A DNA stretch of 64,000 nucleotides from Knoxdaviesia capensis (GCA_001510575.1 LNGK01000004.1:3222667-3286666); one strand, 5' to 3'. Counted from the first letter of the stretch, positions 11,809 through 24,634 are shown. Notes: generated by a model from the letters alone, not told the origin. Translations and numbers: made by a program.

Positions 11809-14800
11809 CTACCGCCGACCACTTCCCATCGCTGCCGCCGCAGCCGCGGCCGCTCCCGAAGCCGTCAGATCCGTCAGTTGGTGCCGACCACTGACGGTCC
11901 GGGCCGTCGACGCCGATCCCGACAACGATGCCCGCGGCAAGCTGCTAGTTCCACCGCCAGCCATGCTGGCCGTGGTTCCGGTGCTTGTCCGCTTCACGGG
12001 GGCTGTTCCCGACACCGTACTTCCAATCAGCGAGGGCCGCCGTGCGGCAAGTCCGGTCTTATGCAGGCTAGAAGCCGACGAGTCACGCTGTCGAACCGAG
12101 ATATTGCGAATCGAGCTTGGAGGCTCAGGGAGGGGCCGCGAGCTGGAGGTCGGAGGATGGCTGTTCAGGCCGGTGCGCTTGGCGGGCGAAGCATCACGAG
12201 TCGACGGCCGTTGCGGAGGCATCTTGTGGCCGGTGATGAACTCGTGGCGGATGGCCTCCTCCGGCTTCAGACGCCGGTCAGGGTCCCACCGGAGACACCT
12301 GGTCAAGAAGTCCAAAAACGCCTCGTCGTCGCACTTGATCGCCTGCTGCAGCGTCTTCGATGACGGACGTCGCCGCCGGCCCTTCGATGATATCGTCAGC
12401 CGCGGCTTGCCCATGGAGTCGAAGAAGAGCTTCTTGCGCGTGCTCCGCTCAATCAGGTGTCGTTCCGGGGGACCGAACACCTCCATAATACAAGCCAGTT
12501 GCTCCTGCTCGTTCTCGCCTGGGAAAATCGGCACGCCGGTGAACAGCTCGGCCAGGATGCATCCTACACTCCACATGTCGATCGGGAGTCCATACGTCAT
12601 TCCGAGAATGACCTCGGGCGACCGATAGAAACGGGACTGGATGTACGTGTACACCTTTTCATTCTCGAAGCAACTGGATCCAAAATCGATCACCTTGAGC
12701 TCGGTGTGGAGAGGGTGCCGCAAAAGGATGTTCTCCGGCTTCAGGTCGCAGTGGATCACCCGGTGGCGCTTCAAAAGAATGAGCGAGCTAAGCATCTGCT
12801 TCGTGAACCGTCGAATGAGCCGCAGCGAGAATCCTCGGAACGAGTTGGCCTTGATAAACTCATACAGGTTCATGTCCAGCAGCTCGGTAGAAAGGCAAAG
12901 ATGGCCTCGGAAGTAAAAGTTGTCGGTGAAGTTGACCATGTTGTGCTTATTCTCCGGATCCCACTCGCGCAGCTTCTTCAGAATGTTGACTTCGACCAGG
13001 GCTTGCTGGTGGAAACGCTTCTTGTTCCGGATGATCTTCACAGCCACCAGGCTTCCCTTGCGGTGATCAATACACCGGACGACTTGTCCAAAACTTCCCT
13101 TGCCGAGAACATCGATAATCTCGTATCGGTACGCCAGGTGATCTCCGGCAACGATGGTGTAGTCGCCACGCTCATCGTCATAGCCAAAGTTGGGGGCATC
13201 AGACTGAAGGTCGCCAACAACCTTGGCCGCATTCTGCGTTCCGCAGAAGAAAACATCGGAATAGTCGACAATCTCGCCGCGCTCGTAGATATTGAGCATA
13301 GCGATACGAATCGCTTCTTGGGCACCAACGCGCTCCTTCGGTGTGGCACGCTTCCGCAGTGCGTCGAGAGTCCGCGCGGCCAAATCAGTCTCCTTGCGCC
13401 GCATGCCCATCTTCCGCATTTCGTCCTCAGCCACCATGTCCTCCTTGTCCATGTCAGCCACATACAGATCCTGCGGCGGCCGTAACGACGAAGTAGAGGT
13501 CTTGGACTTGAGGATCTTCTGCATAACTGACGAGCTTTGCGAGTGGCCAAGTCTATCAGCAGTGCTTTCAAGACCAGTGATGTGTTTTCCATTTGTCGGC
13601 AGGGGGACCGTTCCGGTGACCGTCGTGGATGTCGATGAGCCGTTAGCTCCCGCCGTCCATGTGTCGAGGCGGGGACGATCGTGCATGACAGAAGTGTTGA
13701 GGCTGGAAATCGAGCTCTTGCGTCGTCGCGATTCGAGATAGCTGCCTGAAACAGGACCGAAATGGATGGATCCGCTGGGGCTCGCGGGTTTCGCGACTTG
13801 GGCGACGCTTCCAGTGGTGGCAGACGCAGGAATGCGCGGCGGGGGCATACTGTCGTGTCTCTGAGTCTGGTCTGGAATCTTATCCGCAAGACCAGCAGGC
13901 AGGGTGATACTACTCTTAGACGACGTTCCACGCTTCCAAGACAGGCTGAGCTTGCGTCTGAGAGAGGTCATAGACGACGGTGTCGGGGGTTCCTGGTCTT
14001 CCGTTGTGGTCGGCGGAGGAGACTTTGGCTTCTTAGTAGTCTTCGGGGCTCGGGGTCCAGCTGGCCTGGCCTTCGTCTCTGTTGACCCGCGAGCAGAAGT
14101 TGACACAACGGCAATGTCGCCAGCGTTGGTCCGCGAACGCAAAAGAGCGGCTCCAGGGCCACCTGCACTATCCTTAGGAAGAGAGGTCGAGAGGAAAGGC
14201 GAGTGGGCATTGCTGCGAACACTCACGCCGGACTTCGTCAGAGCAAGGAACGACTCAGTTGAGCTAGTGGCATCGTCACCCGGGATCGATGGGCTATCGC
14301 CTCGAAGAGGATTGATCGAAGAGCTACTTCTGAGATGGGGAATGTCAATCTTATCGTCGAGGTGATTTCTTGAGAAGAAAGCCGCCTTGGATGCCGTCAT
14401 CGGAGTCGCCGGTGTTTTCGCCATTTGTCGCGGAGGAGGGCTGAGGTTCCGAGACGACGATGCTGAAGGGTGGGAATCCTGAAGTGCGGCAATCTTCGCA
14501 GTCGTCGGGAGGCTAAGCGGGCCCAAGTTCATCGGCGGAAGGCGCATAGAATGTAGAGATTTCTTCGACGGGGCAGCAGCGGAATTCGCAGCTTCGACAT
14601 CGCGTGCGGTTTGGCCATGATACGATGGTTTTCGGTTGGCGCTCAGCTTCAGCGGGTTCGACGTTTTTGAAACTCCTGTGTCTGTTCCCGCACTCAGAGA
14701 CACCGAACCAGTTGAATTGCTCTGAATGCTCCGTATACTGGCAGAGTCAAAGGCAAAACTACTCTTCTTCTTCTCGATAAACGACACTTCAGCCGGAGAG

Positions 14801-16718
14801 CCCTTGGGGGATTCGTAGGCCTTGGGAATGGCGGGAACTGGCGGGACTTCTTCGGTATCTTCACTTGGCTGAGGAGCACTAGTTGCGGGCTTCGGTGCCG
14901 GTAACCGGGAGGTCGGGCCAGATTGGGCGATGCGAGGAGTGATGATCGATCCGGCAGAAGTTCGAACGGTGTTATAGCTAGTCGAGGATCCAACGGAAAG
15001 ACCTGAGCTATAGGACTTTCTGTTAAGATCGGGAGTTGTTCTCGAAGACGAAGGAGTTCCGGTCATCTTTCGGGGAATCATTGAAGGCGACCGGGAAGAC
15101 GCTCGAATATCTATCGGGTTAAAGTGGCTAGTCGAAGCCACTGGCACTGACGGGTTCATGGCAGATGTTGCACTCAATTGCGGAGGAGGCGGGGGAGGAA
15201 CATCGACCGAGGCATCGAGAGGGGGGGACGCATTAGGGTGGTGCAGAGACATTCGCTTCATGCGTCTAGCATCGGTTGGACTGATTGTCCGGGCCCCGAG
15301 GCCGGTAGCATGGGACGGACTCGGCATACCGGGCATGGCAGAAACGCGTTTTGAGGCGGAAGCCGTGGAAACATTGAAGTTCTTCAGCGAAACACGAGGT
15401 GATCGGGGTGTGAATGACGAGAGTCGGCTCGACAGAGACGGGTCGGGGGTCAATGTGCTGCCACCAGTTCCGGTAGCGTTCGACGCAGCACCGCCTCCAG
15501 TGCTTGTCCGGCTCAGCGAGTGGATCGATCGGGCTTTCGAGGCTCTCGATGCAGTTAGATGCAGCGAAGAATCAGTGACGGACGATGTCAAAGTGTCGCC
15601 ACTGTCGATGGAGATACGGGTCGAGTCATTCCCAGATTTATCAGGATTCGATACCAAACTGGGCCGGCGGGGACGAGGAGCGCGGGTTCCGTAATCGGCG
15701 TCGATGATGCCAGGTCCGATAGACTTTCGAGGTGGCTTTGAGATGTTCGCGTTCGAGACGGGTGGATAATGGCTCTGGCGTCGACCTCGTGAGGAGATTG
15801 TTGAGGCAGTGTGGTCGCCGGGAATGTACGAAGGAGCGTTTGAAGAGGCAGAAGATCCAACATTCCTCGAAGTTACACTAGGTCGACGAAGAATTGAGCC
15901 CGATCTCGAGTGGCGCGTCGCGGTAGAAGTTGCTGGTTGTGGTAGGACAGCGGCGCGGCTGGTCAGAGACGGCCGTTGCACAGAGTCTTGCCGTGCAGGC
16001 AACCCGTTGGAGGAGTCGGACATGGGATGCGGATCGATGATGCTCCCGTGGCCGTTTGGCGAGGGGAACTGGGTCAACTTGAAATCGGAAGAGGCAACCT
16101 CGAGGCTGCTCTGGAGATCGTCGAAGCTGACCGACGGCAAGAAATCAAACGAGGCGGTCGTGTCGGGACCGGTTGAGGCATCATCTGATGGTCGTGACGC
16201 ACCTCCACTAGGTCTCCCGAAGGAGAAAAGAGTGTGGTTGTTTGACGCAGTGGCACTGAGCATGGGGACAGCTCCAAGGGTGGGATTTGAGGGAGTAGAA
16301 GTGGCGTTGACGCTGGCGTTCGACAGTCCTCGATTTCTTCGGATACTGGAAGTTTGGACACAGGGAGGAATATGAACAGTCAGTAATGATTGGTTGAGCT
16401 GGTAGCCAGACTAGGCTAGACAAATCAAAGGCAACATGGCAGAAAAAAGGAACCATGACAATCAAAAGAAGGGAAAATGATCGTGACATGGGAACACAGC
16501 AAAAAACCATGAGCTCCGGATGCACCGAAGCGAAAGCACGGTTGCAGATTGACTTCCAGAAAGCAGAGACACAAGGACAAAAAGAGAAAGAATCACGCCC
16601 ACCACCACACATGCACTCAGCCGCCAGATGATGGAGAAGAGACAACTCACCTGCGGGTCGGAGATTGGCTGGCTTTATGTGGCCGGGCCGATGATAAAAA
16701 CGACGACTCTGTTGACAT
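11809..16718 (-). CDS. pom1: Pom1/DYRK-family dual-specificity protein kinase
   Basis: This is a DYRK-family kinase that autophosphorylates on tyrosine and phosphorylates Ser/Thr. Fission yeast Pom1 sets cell polarity and mitotic entry from the cell tips. The last ~440 residues hold the DYRK homology box (GDYTIVAGDHLAYRYE), glycine loop GKGSFGQV, lysine in VAVKIIR, HCDLKPEN, DFGSSC and the activation loop YTYIQSRFYR; the kinase domain is about residues 1098-1395 of 1534. The first ~1000 residues are Ser/Pro-rich and disordered. The open frame from the ATG at 16263 is not the full gene: coding sense continues upstream to an acceptor, preceded by a CTGAC branch point, and joins exon 16718-16651 (starting MSTESSFLSS, donor GCAG|GTGAGT). 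Model: exons 16718-16651 and 16345-11809, with a 305-nt phase-2 intron. The family call is very firm; the first exon is inferred. Confidence 0.93.
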
Positions 16719-19335
16719 ATGGGCAATATGCCAGGCGGAAGAAGCTGGAGATGGAAGAGAGGTCGTTCAAGAGGAGAGAGAGAGAAGGGAGACTGGAGGA
16801 TCACCAAAGCCGAGGGAGATGTGCTTTGCTGAGTCAAGAGAAGGATGGCGGAACCGGAGAGGCGGGAATCGACAGGATCATAATAGTTGTGGGATATTTC
16901 GTTGGTGATACCTGGAAAGATGGGATCATGAGTGGAAGTTCCGTGGATTGGCGAAGAGAAGATGTAGAGCCAACGATTTCAATGTATCGGGAGGGGTGTG
17001 TTGGATTGGCTGGAGGAATCGTATGGAGTCGGTGTGAAGATTGTTGTTTTTGGGTATGTTGTCTTGCGGATCGGGATCTTTTTTTGTTCCTGTTCAATCG
17101 GAGGACGGGCACACAACAATTGATTCAAATAAGAGCCAAAAGAGCGAGGGAAATTTCCGAGGAAGAAGACAAAAAGAACAAGATCTCAGTCCTGTTCAGG
17201 GAGCTGAGAGTTTGCACAAGCTACCTCATACCGACGATAGCGAAATCACGAAAAAGGAAGATTAAAGACCACGGGTGTGTTCAAGGAGAGTGAAGAATAG
17301 CGGGTAGATACAGGGGGGAAGTTTAGTGAAAGGAGAACGAGGGAGGCAGGAAAAGAGTAGCCAACCAAGCACAAAATTTAATACATGCGGAAGGGGGAGA
17401 GAGGGAAGAAAAAAATAGAAAGAAAAAAGAAAGGAGAATTATTATTAATTAAAGAAGAAAAACAAAAGGGAGCACTGAAGCCAAACCAGAAAAATCGAGG
17501 TCGGACGTGGAAAATCAACAAGCGCCAGCTTTCCTAATGCATAAGAAAACGCAGAAAGGGACACAATAAACAGAAGAGGGAAAAGTGAAGCTATCGCGAA
17601 GTTGTGCTTTCTCTGGATTTGTCCATAAACAGAAAAAGAAAGTGAGGGAGGGGGAACATTGGAGAGATTACGAGATCAAAAGGGAAGGGAGGAAAGAGCA
17701 ACCGGGAGATTGTGGACTGTTGACTGTGGATGTTTTGTGCAAGAGCGACCGACCGATGGGGAAATACTGTGTGGGCAAAAATATTGAGGAAGGTTCCGTT
17801 TGGAGAATCCGATTTGTTTAGCTCATCACAGAAGTGATCTCTTGGAAGGAAGGGGCAACCCGGACGCTCTTCCTGCCTGCTTTTTTGCCAGGGGGAACAG
17901 GAAGGAACAAAGGCATATCAAAAAATGATGGAAAAACTCTGGATAGTTAGAATTTCGTACCCGCGCTGAGCGAAAGGGTCAGTGCGTTTAACTTCAACTT
18001 GGAGGAGAAACCTGACAGAAAGGAATTACGAATAGCCCCTATACAGCGCCGACATACGACTTCATCCAGGGGAAATTACAGGGACCAAGGCCTATAAAAA
18101 GCCTAACGGTTTGCTCTCCGGGATGAGATTAGTGCAGGTGATTTTAATGAAGCTGTGACCTTGCTGTGGCACGGTTCAGGTGGTATAAGCTTGGAAGTAC
18201 TGGGTACATGTGGCCAGGTGCTAAATGGTGTGTGGAGGTAAGTCTAGTGTACCTAGTGGGTAAAGATTCACGTATTGACAACATCGTTGCTCACGGTCTC
18301 TCGGCCTTGGCGATAGTGACTTCACCCACAGTTACACACCTTTCTCTAACAAGAGACAACACCTAGAGGTCACTCACCGACGTCCGGCTAAGACATTTGT
18401 CCTCGAGTTGGCACCTGTGGATGTCACGACGAGAAGCGAACGTGTGGGCACTGGGCAAGACCTGGAGTCACGATGTGGTCTCCCGTCAGGCTAGGGAACA
18501 ACAGTTCATGAGCATGTTGGATTCTGGCACAGTTTCTGGCTTTGTTACAACGTGGTATGGACGGTTACCACTGAGCACCAATAGTTAAAGTGTCATATAG
18601 TTCCGGCTTAGTCGAGCCCACCACCACCAGCCCTCGTCTCTTTGGCATCATCACTCTTAGAAGCACCACGTTCCTGGTCCAAGGAAGCAAGAAAGCAGTG
18701 GTTCATACTCCATCCACACGCATCTCGACGCGTGTTTATGGTGTTTCGTCTGTAGCGAGGTCTTGCAGCGAAGAGGCGGGAATACGTGGCTACAGTGCTG
18801 TGGGGGATAAAGCATGGCGATATAGGGTAGTGGACGAGTGTCATGTATTCTCTGGTTCCGGAAACACTCAGGTGGTGCAGTATCCCCAGCCGAGAACCTC
18901 AGATGTCTGTCTCCAAGCCCGCTCAGATGTTTTCTGGCCTCTTCCCCGAGGCTGGAATGGCGTATCCATAGCGTGAGTCCGACGACGGAAGACGGATGTG
19001 GATGTGTGTCTTGGACGAACTAACCGCCAGAAATCGCAGCTCTCATGCCATGTCAGGAGGGTCGTCTGCAAAAGGGGGAGGAAACTTTCTCTCTAATCTG
19101 CCTGAGGCTCAAAACGGGAAAAGGGTCAACACGGCCTGGGCCAGATGGGGCAAATAGCGACAGCTTTTGACAGAGCGCGGGCTCTATATGGCGCAGAGAC
19201 TACAGCCTCTATTGATCCATCCTCGAGCCAGAAGAACATTTTTAGGTTCTTGACGACAATATCCGATGCTGAATACGAAGGCCATTTCACACAGCCTGGC
19301 GAAAGAAGGATTTGCATGATGAAAGGCAGGATACC

Positions 19336-19368
19336 TTATCAGTTCAACCAATAGTATCGAACTGATAA
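19336..19368. promoter_or_regulatory. Inverted repeat with GATA/TATC sites
   Basis: TTATCAGTTC at 19336-19345 and GAACTGATAA at 19359-19368 are perfect inverted copies separated by 13 bases. Further GATA cores (CTTATCGC, CCGATAACG) follow within 35 bases. Fungal GATA factors such as AreA bind HGATAR, so this could be a paired GATA-factor site. No gene starts close by, so the role is uncertain. Confidence 0.4.
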
Positions 19369-20151
19369 TGAGCCCTTATCGCAGATCGCCGATAACGCAA
19401 ATCCGGTGGCGCTTCACCCGATTTCGTCCCCTGAATCAACAACACAACAAGCGACACGCCAAACAAAAACAACCCAGCGCCGCATAAGACCCAAGGTTGC
19501 GAATCCTGCTGGCTTGCCCACTCGAAACAAACCGGCGTGCTGTGCCCGTCGTTCCTCTCTCCTCGCTTCGCGACACCCCAACACCATCCAAACGCGACTC
19601 GGCGAGGGATCTGCCATGGTCCCTGTGCCCGCCCCGGTCACTTTCGAGGGGCGGCGAGGGGACGAACTTTGCCTGGCGTTGGACATCTGGGCTGGCCAGC
19701 TGAAGCCAACCAATCCTGTTGCATTGCAGCTTCATTTCATGCAGACACGGTCCCATTTGAAATGGGGCGGTCCCCTTTCAACAACGGCGAAAGTTGTCGG
19801 TTTTGCGCGGACGAGGAGGCGCAAGGTAAACAAAACTGCTCAGTTTCCTGGTGAATGGCATCGTACTCCGTAGTCAACAGCTCTCTTATTTTCTGCTTCT
19901 CTGGCTGTCACTGCCACTCTCTCAGGACAATAACAGTTGTTTACTGTTTTGCCACTGTTCCGGTTCTCTCTATCGTATCGTTCATTTGACTGTGAGGGTC
20001 GGAGCAGGGGGGCTGACTCTTGTAAACTAACCTGGTTCATGACCTGGCCGAGTGGGATAGATGTCCATACCGTCCGTATTAGGCGATTTGAGGTGACCTG
20101 ATCTCGATTCGATGCCATTGTCTTTCATACTCGAAACACAAACAGGTCAGA

Positions 20152-20165
20152 AACCCTAACCCTAA
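20152..20165. repeat. Telomere-type repeat (CCCTAA)n
   Basis: AACCCTAACCCTAA: two and a third units of the C-rich telomeric hexamer. It is too short to be a telomere scar on its own. Such teloboxes also act as binding sites for Myb-type telobox factors in promoters. Confidence 0.6.
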
Positions 20166-20701
20166 TAAAAGTCAAGATACAGCCGACATTAGGTTTAATC
20201 CTCCAATCTCTCTGTTTATAGGAAATTAGATATTATTAGCCTGCTGCCCGGTAGATTACCTCGTGCTGGAGACTTTTCTTGGACGAGCAACACGGCATAT
20301 TGAGGTATACCCGGCCATTGGATATAGTGGCCGCCGATGCGCCCAAATGATAGATATAGTGTATATGTTCTGCTCCTATATCAACCCGGCGTGGGATTTT
20401 AGTAAATGGCTGAGGGACGGTGTCCAGATCAATACATCTCTGCTCAACTCGAAACGCGCCAGTCTCTTTCAAAGGGCCTCCCAACGCCCTATCCGTCCTT
20501 TCATACGTGACATCCGGAGAGTGCCACCGATCCTGTAGCTGGAAGCGCCAACGGTAGGATTCTCGGAAGCGATTTAGACATCCGTCGGGCTGGTGCATAC
20601 TCAGGACATCCCTGGGTGGATGCTTCTTTATTCCCGTGCATGCGCGAAAGAGAGAAGAGGACCAACAGGCGGCTACTTGCATGGGGGAGAACGCAACCTG
20701 T

Positions 20702-20720
20702 AACCCTAATGCATAGGGTT
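20702..20720. repeat. Inverted telobox pair
   Basis: AACCCTA at 20702-20708 and TAGGGTT at 20714-20720 form a perfect inverted repeat around a 5-base spacer. Confidence 0.5.
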
Positions 20721-21750
20721 GCCCTAGAGCCTCGGCGACACCAATACTTACAGACGTCCCTCCTGTATACTTTCGGCGATTCTGTGCCTTCAAGCTGTGT
20801 TATATGACGAGTCCTCTACAGATCCCAGATCTTGGCTTTAACAGAGATACGGTTTCCGTCATGTCGAGATCACCATCCCTTCTGTTTCCTCCATGTGTCT
20901 TTCTCCCCCTGGTGGTTCACATACCTCGTGAACGACGTGGTGATATACGGGCCCTTTTGGGGGGTTGAGCATATAAGACGAGTAAGACTTCATAGGAGGG
21001 ATGTTTCTAATTTCTCTCTCTCTCTTGGACACACGGTGGAGAATTCTATCCTATCATGGCCGTTGGAAAACTCCCCCAAGATACTCGGGGACTTGGTGTT
21101 GTGACCAGAGACTTACACAGGACTTTTACGTCCAATGCTGATCTATATCTCGAAATCCAGTCTCGATTCACTAGAGCTACAGACCCCTCACTCATACTCA
21201 CAATCAGAATTATCTATAAGTGTGTTATCCCTGTTGCCTCCTGCCGGGACAGCAGCAAATCTGCATTCCTCAGTCCCACACAGGACCACGTTGCTTCACA
21301 CGGCTGGAATGGACATCCAGTCCCTGATAAGCATCACATATGCCTTGTGGGCACTTTTGACCTGAGCCCGTGTTTCTGGCTGTGGAATTTCCTTTCATCC
21401 CACCAGCCTGGGATGTCAGTTGCTCAGTGACGCTGATGCCAGAGAGACTGAGCCTCTTGCCACCCTTACGGGTATATATATCATGATGTATCCATGGAGT
21501 TTTTGCAAGTGAGGAGAGGAAATGTATTCTGTGAATATACACCATCGAAACTTCTTGTCTATGACTATGTGATACGTCTTGTTATGATCTTCATTTCTTC
21601 CTTTCTTCTCCAGGTCTGTTCTTACTCACATCTTCGTTCAAGTCTCATCCATCTTATATCAAGTGATAGTATCTTGTATATATATTGAATCCCAGAAGAA
21701 CCTCCTCCCCTCACGACCTTAAAAAGTGTCGGCAACCCCCCAGCCTCACA

Positions 21751-22509
21751 ATGGCCCCCTTTGCCACCAGCTGCCTCCTGGTGCTCCTCCAGCTCCTGGC
21801 CCTGGCCTACAGCCTCCCGGTAATCTCCAAGGCCATTGACCCCCTCCCAGGTACGTCTCCATCTGCAATCCTCCTCCCCATCCCACCAGTAGCTTCCCCC
21901 AAGCCGCACGCCGTGATCGCCCTCACCAATCTAGGCCCCCCGAAGCCGAACGACATCGCCATCCACCACCACGACTCCGGCATCATCGCCATCACCATCT
22001 CGACCACCATCCAACTGAACCTCGCCGACGACCCCCCCGCCGTCGCCGTATCCGCGTCGTCCGTCGCCAGCCTGCTCCCCGTAGCCGCAGACCCGCGTGC
22101 TCCCGAGCCGCAGGCCCCCGTGCTGGAAATCACCGCTGCGGTGCCGTCCGCGGCCGCCCGGGATGTCCCCGCGGCTGTGCGACGCGACGTGGCGCTGGAG
22201 CCCCGCGCGCCGGATTCCCCGCGCGATCAGGATCGCCCCGCCGGGAACTACAACGGGCGGCCCGATGTCGCGGTCGTGTCGTACGGCGTGCCGGCCCGGC
22301 CGCCGACCCACGGCGTCGAGACTGTCACGACTACTGCTACTCAGACGGCTACTAGCACTGTCGTGAGCACCCGCACCCATGCTGCTCAGGTGACGGCTAC
22401 GCCGCCGTGTGACGGCGTGCTGTTCGACCGGGAGCTCGCGAATGAGCCTGATCTCGAGTACGCCAGACTGAGACGGTCTCGCAACCGCCAACTCGTCCGG
22501 GCCGTCTGA
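21751..22509 (+). CDS. Small secreted Pro/Ala-rich protein, function unknown
   Basis: A 252-residue protein with a clear N-terminal signal peptide (MAPFATSCLLVLLQLLALAYS, probably cleaved near residue 20-24). The rest is rich in Pro, Ala, Val and Thr, has few Cys, and is probably disordered. A Thr/Ser-rich stretch at about residues 190-210 could be O-mannosylated. The tail is basic (LRRSRNRQLVRAV). No GPI-anchor signal or catalytic motif was seen. I chose the ATG at 21751 because it begins the signal peptide directly; an in-frame ATG at 21685 would add 22 polar residues ahead of it. A GTACGT at 21851 could be a donor, but the frame is open throughout. It is transcribed convergently with the dioxygenase gene. 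No family recognised. Confidence 0.65.
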   Translation: MAPFATSCLLVLLQLLALAYSLPVISKAIDPLPGTSPSAILLPIPPVASPKPHAVIALTNLGPPKPNDIAIHHHDSGIIAITISTTIQLNLADDPPAVAVSASSVASLLPVAADPRAPEPQAPVLEITAAVPSAAARDVPAAVRRDVALEPRAPDSPRDQDRPAGNYNGRPDVAVVSYGVPARPPTHGVETVTTTATQTATSTVVSTRTHAAQVTATPPCDGVLFDRELANEPDLEYARLRRSRNRQLVRAV

Positions 22510-22828
22510 TTTTCCTGTTCCTCTTTCACGACTGAGGACTTTTGTCTAAGTATTGCTTCATGTGACTTGTAGGTACCCTCCATTTGCCTTGATGAGGAAA
22601 AATGGCAACTAACTCCATGGCCGGAAATCTCAGGTTTATGTTTTGGTTTTTACACGTTGTTGTGCACGGAAGATCTTGGGTTATTTTAGGATTTGATGAT
22701 ATAGATAGTTTCTGGTTGAGTTTCATGTTATGGGATAATGTTCATGCGATGGAATTGAAATGGTATTACGATCAATCAACACGAGTGTGATTTCCAATCT
22801 TCAAAAGACCTCATCATCTGATACGTGT
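22510..22828. other. Short convergent intergenic region
   Basis: About 320 bases between the stop codons of two convergent genes. It is AT-richer than its neighbours and presumably holds both 3' UTRs. Confidence 0.6.
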
Positions 22829-24387
22829 TTAAACGCCACGCTCCGCGCAGAACTTGGCCACCTCCTTCTTGAGCGTATCATGCTGCCGACTGACCTTCTC
22901 CATGATATCCCGGCTCCCCTCGCCGAGATCCCACTCGCCCTCGGCACCCTGGACTTCGGCATAGATCCGCTCCATCTCCGACATGACCGCCTGCAGCTGG
23001 TTCGGCAGCCAGGTGACAATGGGGGACCCGCCGGTGGCGGTCGGGTGCGAGGTGCGCTTCAGGATGTACTCGCGCGCAAAGCACCAGTGGCGCCAGCGGA
23101 AGTCGCGGACCTGGTCCAGCCCGCGCAGCCACAGCCGGCGGGTCTCCTTGATAGCCTCGCGCTCGTCGCGGTCGGCCACCCCAGCACCCGCGGCGGCAAC
23201 GCCGAGGGCGGACCGCTTGATATCCGCCGCGTCGGCGCTCTCCTTGACGAAGCGCAGGAACTCGCGGTGGTTGCTGGGGCGGTACTTGCGGAAGTCCTGC
23301 AGGATCTCGGTCAGCGGCGTGGTCGGCATGGGCAGCTGCAGCAGGTTGTCCATCAGCGGCACCATGCTGTCGTTGGCGCCGCTCTCGCCGCGGAACGACA
23401 TCGGCTTGTTGTCGTTGACGCCCTCGTACACCACCCCGTTCGGGAACATGCTCTGCGAGGTGATGCCAAAAATGAACGTGCGGAAGCTGGTGTACGAGAG
23501 CGGCTTCGACCGCGCCCACATCGTCTCCATGACTTTGTTGATGTTGTCGAGCGCGGTGACCACCCCGGCAAGGCCGGCGTTGAAGTCCTGGCGCTGGGAC
23601 AGCGTGAAGCCCTGGCCGTCGGCCTTGGCTGCCTGGTTTAGGCATTGCATGGCCGAGGCCACCAGCGGAGCAGAGTTCTTGACCATCTCCACATGCACCA
23701 GCACAAACCCTGCCTCGGAGGACTTGGGGTCCAGTCCATGCTCAAAGGCCCGGATGAGGCGGAGGTTGTCATAGTCCATGCCAAGCTCGGGGTTCTCCAG
23801 CCGGTAGTTGTACAGTGCATACGAGCCGGCATACTCCATCCACGGCATGAAGCCACTCCTAGATTATATATGTTGGTTGTTAGTGGACCATATCATGACT
23901 GCAACACGTCTTATACACAGACAAAAACAACTTACAGCTCCGCACACCGGGAGATCGGACGCGAGATCTGCGCCGGGAGAACATCCCGGGCCAGTCCGTA
24001 CGGCTCGCCACGCAAGAAGCGTGCATGACAGGGTTCCAGCAGGTACGCCGAGGCCAGGAAGGAATAGTCGCGGTACAGCGCGTTCATCAGGGGCACATTG
24101 TCCTGGTACTTATCCAAAGCGTCGGTTAGATCCGGCAGCTCATCCCGCACGGCATCCCCGAGCTTGGAGTCGGCCAGCAGCCCGGGGCTGCCATCCAGCG
24201 TCTTGACCGGCATGCGGCGGAGCAGATCCTCCACCGGCTGGAACTCGGCCGGCAGCTTGTCAATGGGGTGAGAGCGGGGGAGGAAGCCCCGGCTGGTGGA
24301 TACCATGAATGCGGGGAGCGAGGTGTCCTCGGCGCGGGGATCATCCAGCACCTCGAACGAGGGATGCAGAGCTTCAATGTATCCCAT
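22829..24387 (-). CDS. Indoleamine 2,3-dioxygenase (IDO)
   Basis: A heme enzyme that opens the indole ring of L-tryptophan to N-formylkynurenine, the first step of the kynurenine route to NAD. Two exons, 24387-23936 and 23858-22829, joined by a 77-nt phase-2 intron (donor CT|GTAAGTT, acceptor ATCTAG|G), give 493 residues. Family landmarks are YAGSYALYNYRLENP, RGESGANDSMVP and NHREFL (matching the HRDFL block of animal IDO). WRHWCFAREYI contains the likely proximal heme ligand, His at about residue 408. The length is normal for fungal IDOs; fungi often carry several IDO paralogues, and which one this is cannot be told here. A telomere-type repeat 41 bp upstream and a palindrome 248 bp upstream of the ATG may be promoter elements. 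Confidence 0.93.
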
Positions 24388-24427
24388 GGTGATAGATCGT
24401 GATGAGGGGGAAGAGAGGGTGGAAGAT

Positions 24428-24439
24428 GGGTTAGGGTTA
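24428..24439 (-). promoter_or_regulatory. Telobox in the IDO promoter
   Basis: GGGTTAGGGTTA, two telomeric hexamers, 41 bp upstream of the IDO start codon. A second GGGTTA follows 8 bases on. In promoters such motifs are bound by telobox (Tbf1/Teb1-type Myb) proteins. The position fits a leader or core-promoter element, but the function is inferred. Confidence 0.4.
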
Positions 24440-24634
24440 TGGACCAGGGTTAGTGGCCAACACGGTGTAACGGGTGGGCGGAATCGATAGCTCTGAGAGC
24501 GTATTGGTGATTAGGGCAGGAGAAAAAAAAGGGTAACTTGCTATGGTCAAACTGGTTGAAACAGGAAGATTGCGAGTTCTGAGCTCAAAATTCAGTCTGG
24601 ACACGGGGAATCAACGGCCGTTCAAGTATGCCGT

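Larger units (their letters stand above)
16719..21750. other. Intergenic region upstream of the kinase gene
   Basis: About 5 kb with no supported gene. The first ~1 kb is purine-rich on the + strand, hence pyrimidine-rich in the direction of the kinase transcript, as expected for a fungal promoter and leader. A 185-codon minus-strand frame at 20236-20793 has no recognisable domain. A GATA-containing hairpin at 19336-19368 and telomere-type repeats at 20152-20165 and 20702-20720 are listed separately. Confidence 0.55.

Noticed and set aside
12457..13485. 342-codon frame antisense to the kinase domain
   Set aside because: The opposite strand encodes an intact DYRK kinase; this frame has no homology and crosses conserved kinase codons.
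20152..20165. Chromosome end or telomere junction
   Set aside because: Only about two telomeric hexamers, with ordinary unique sequence on both sides, so not a telomere.
20236..20793. 185-codon open frame on the - strand
   Set aside because: No recognisable domain, no coding-type third-position bias, and no neighbouring exon.
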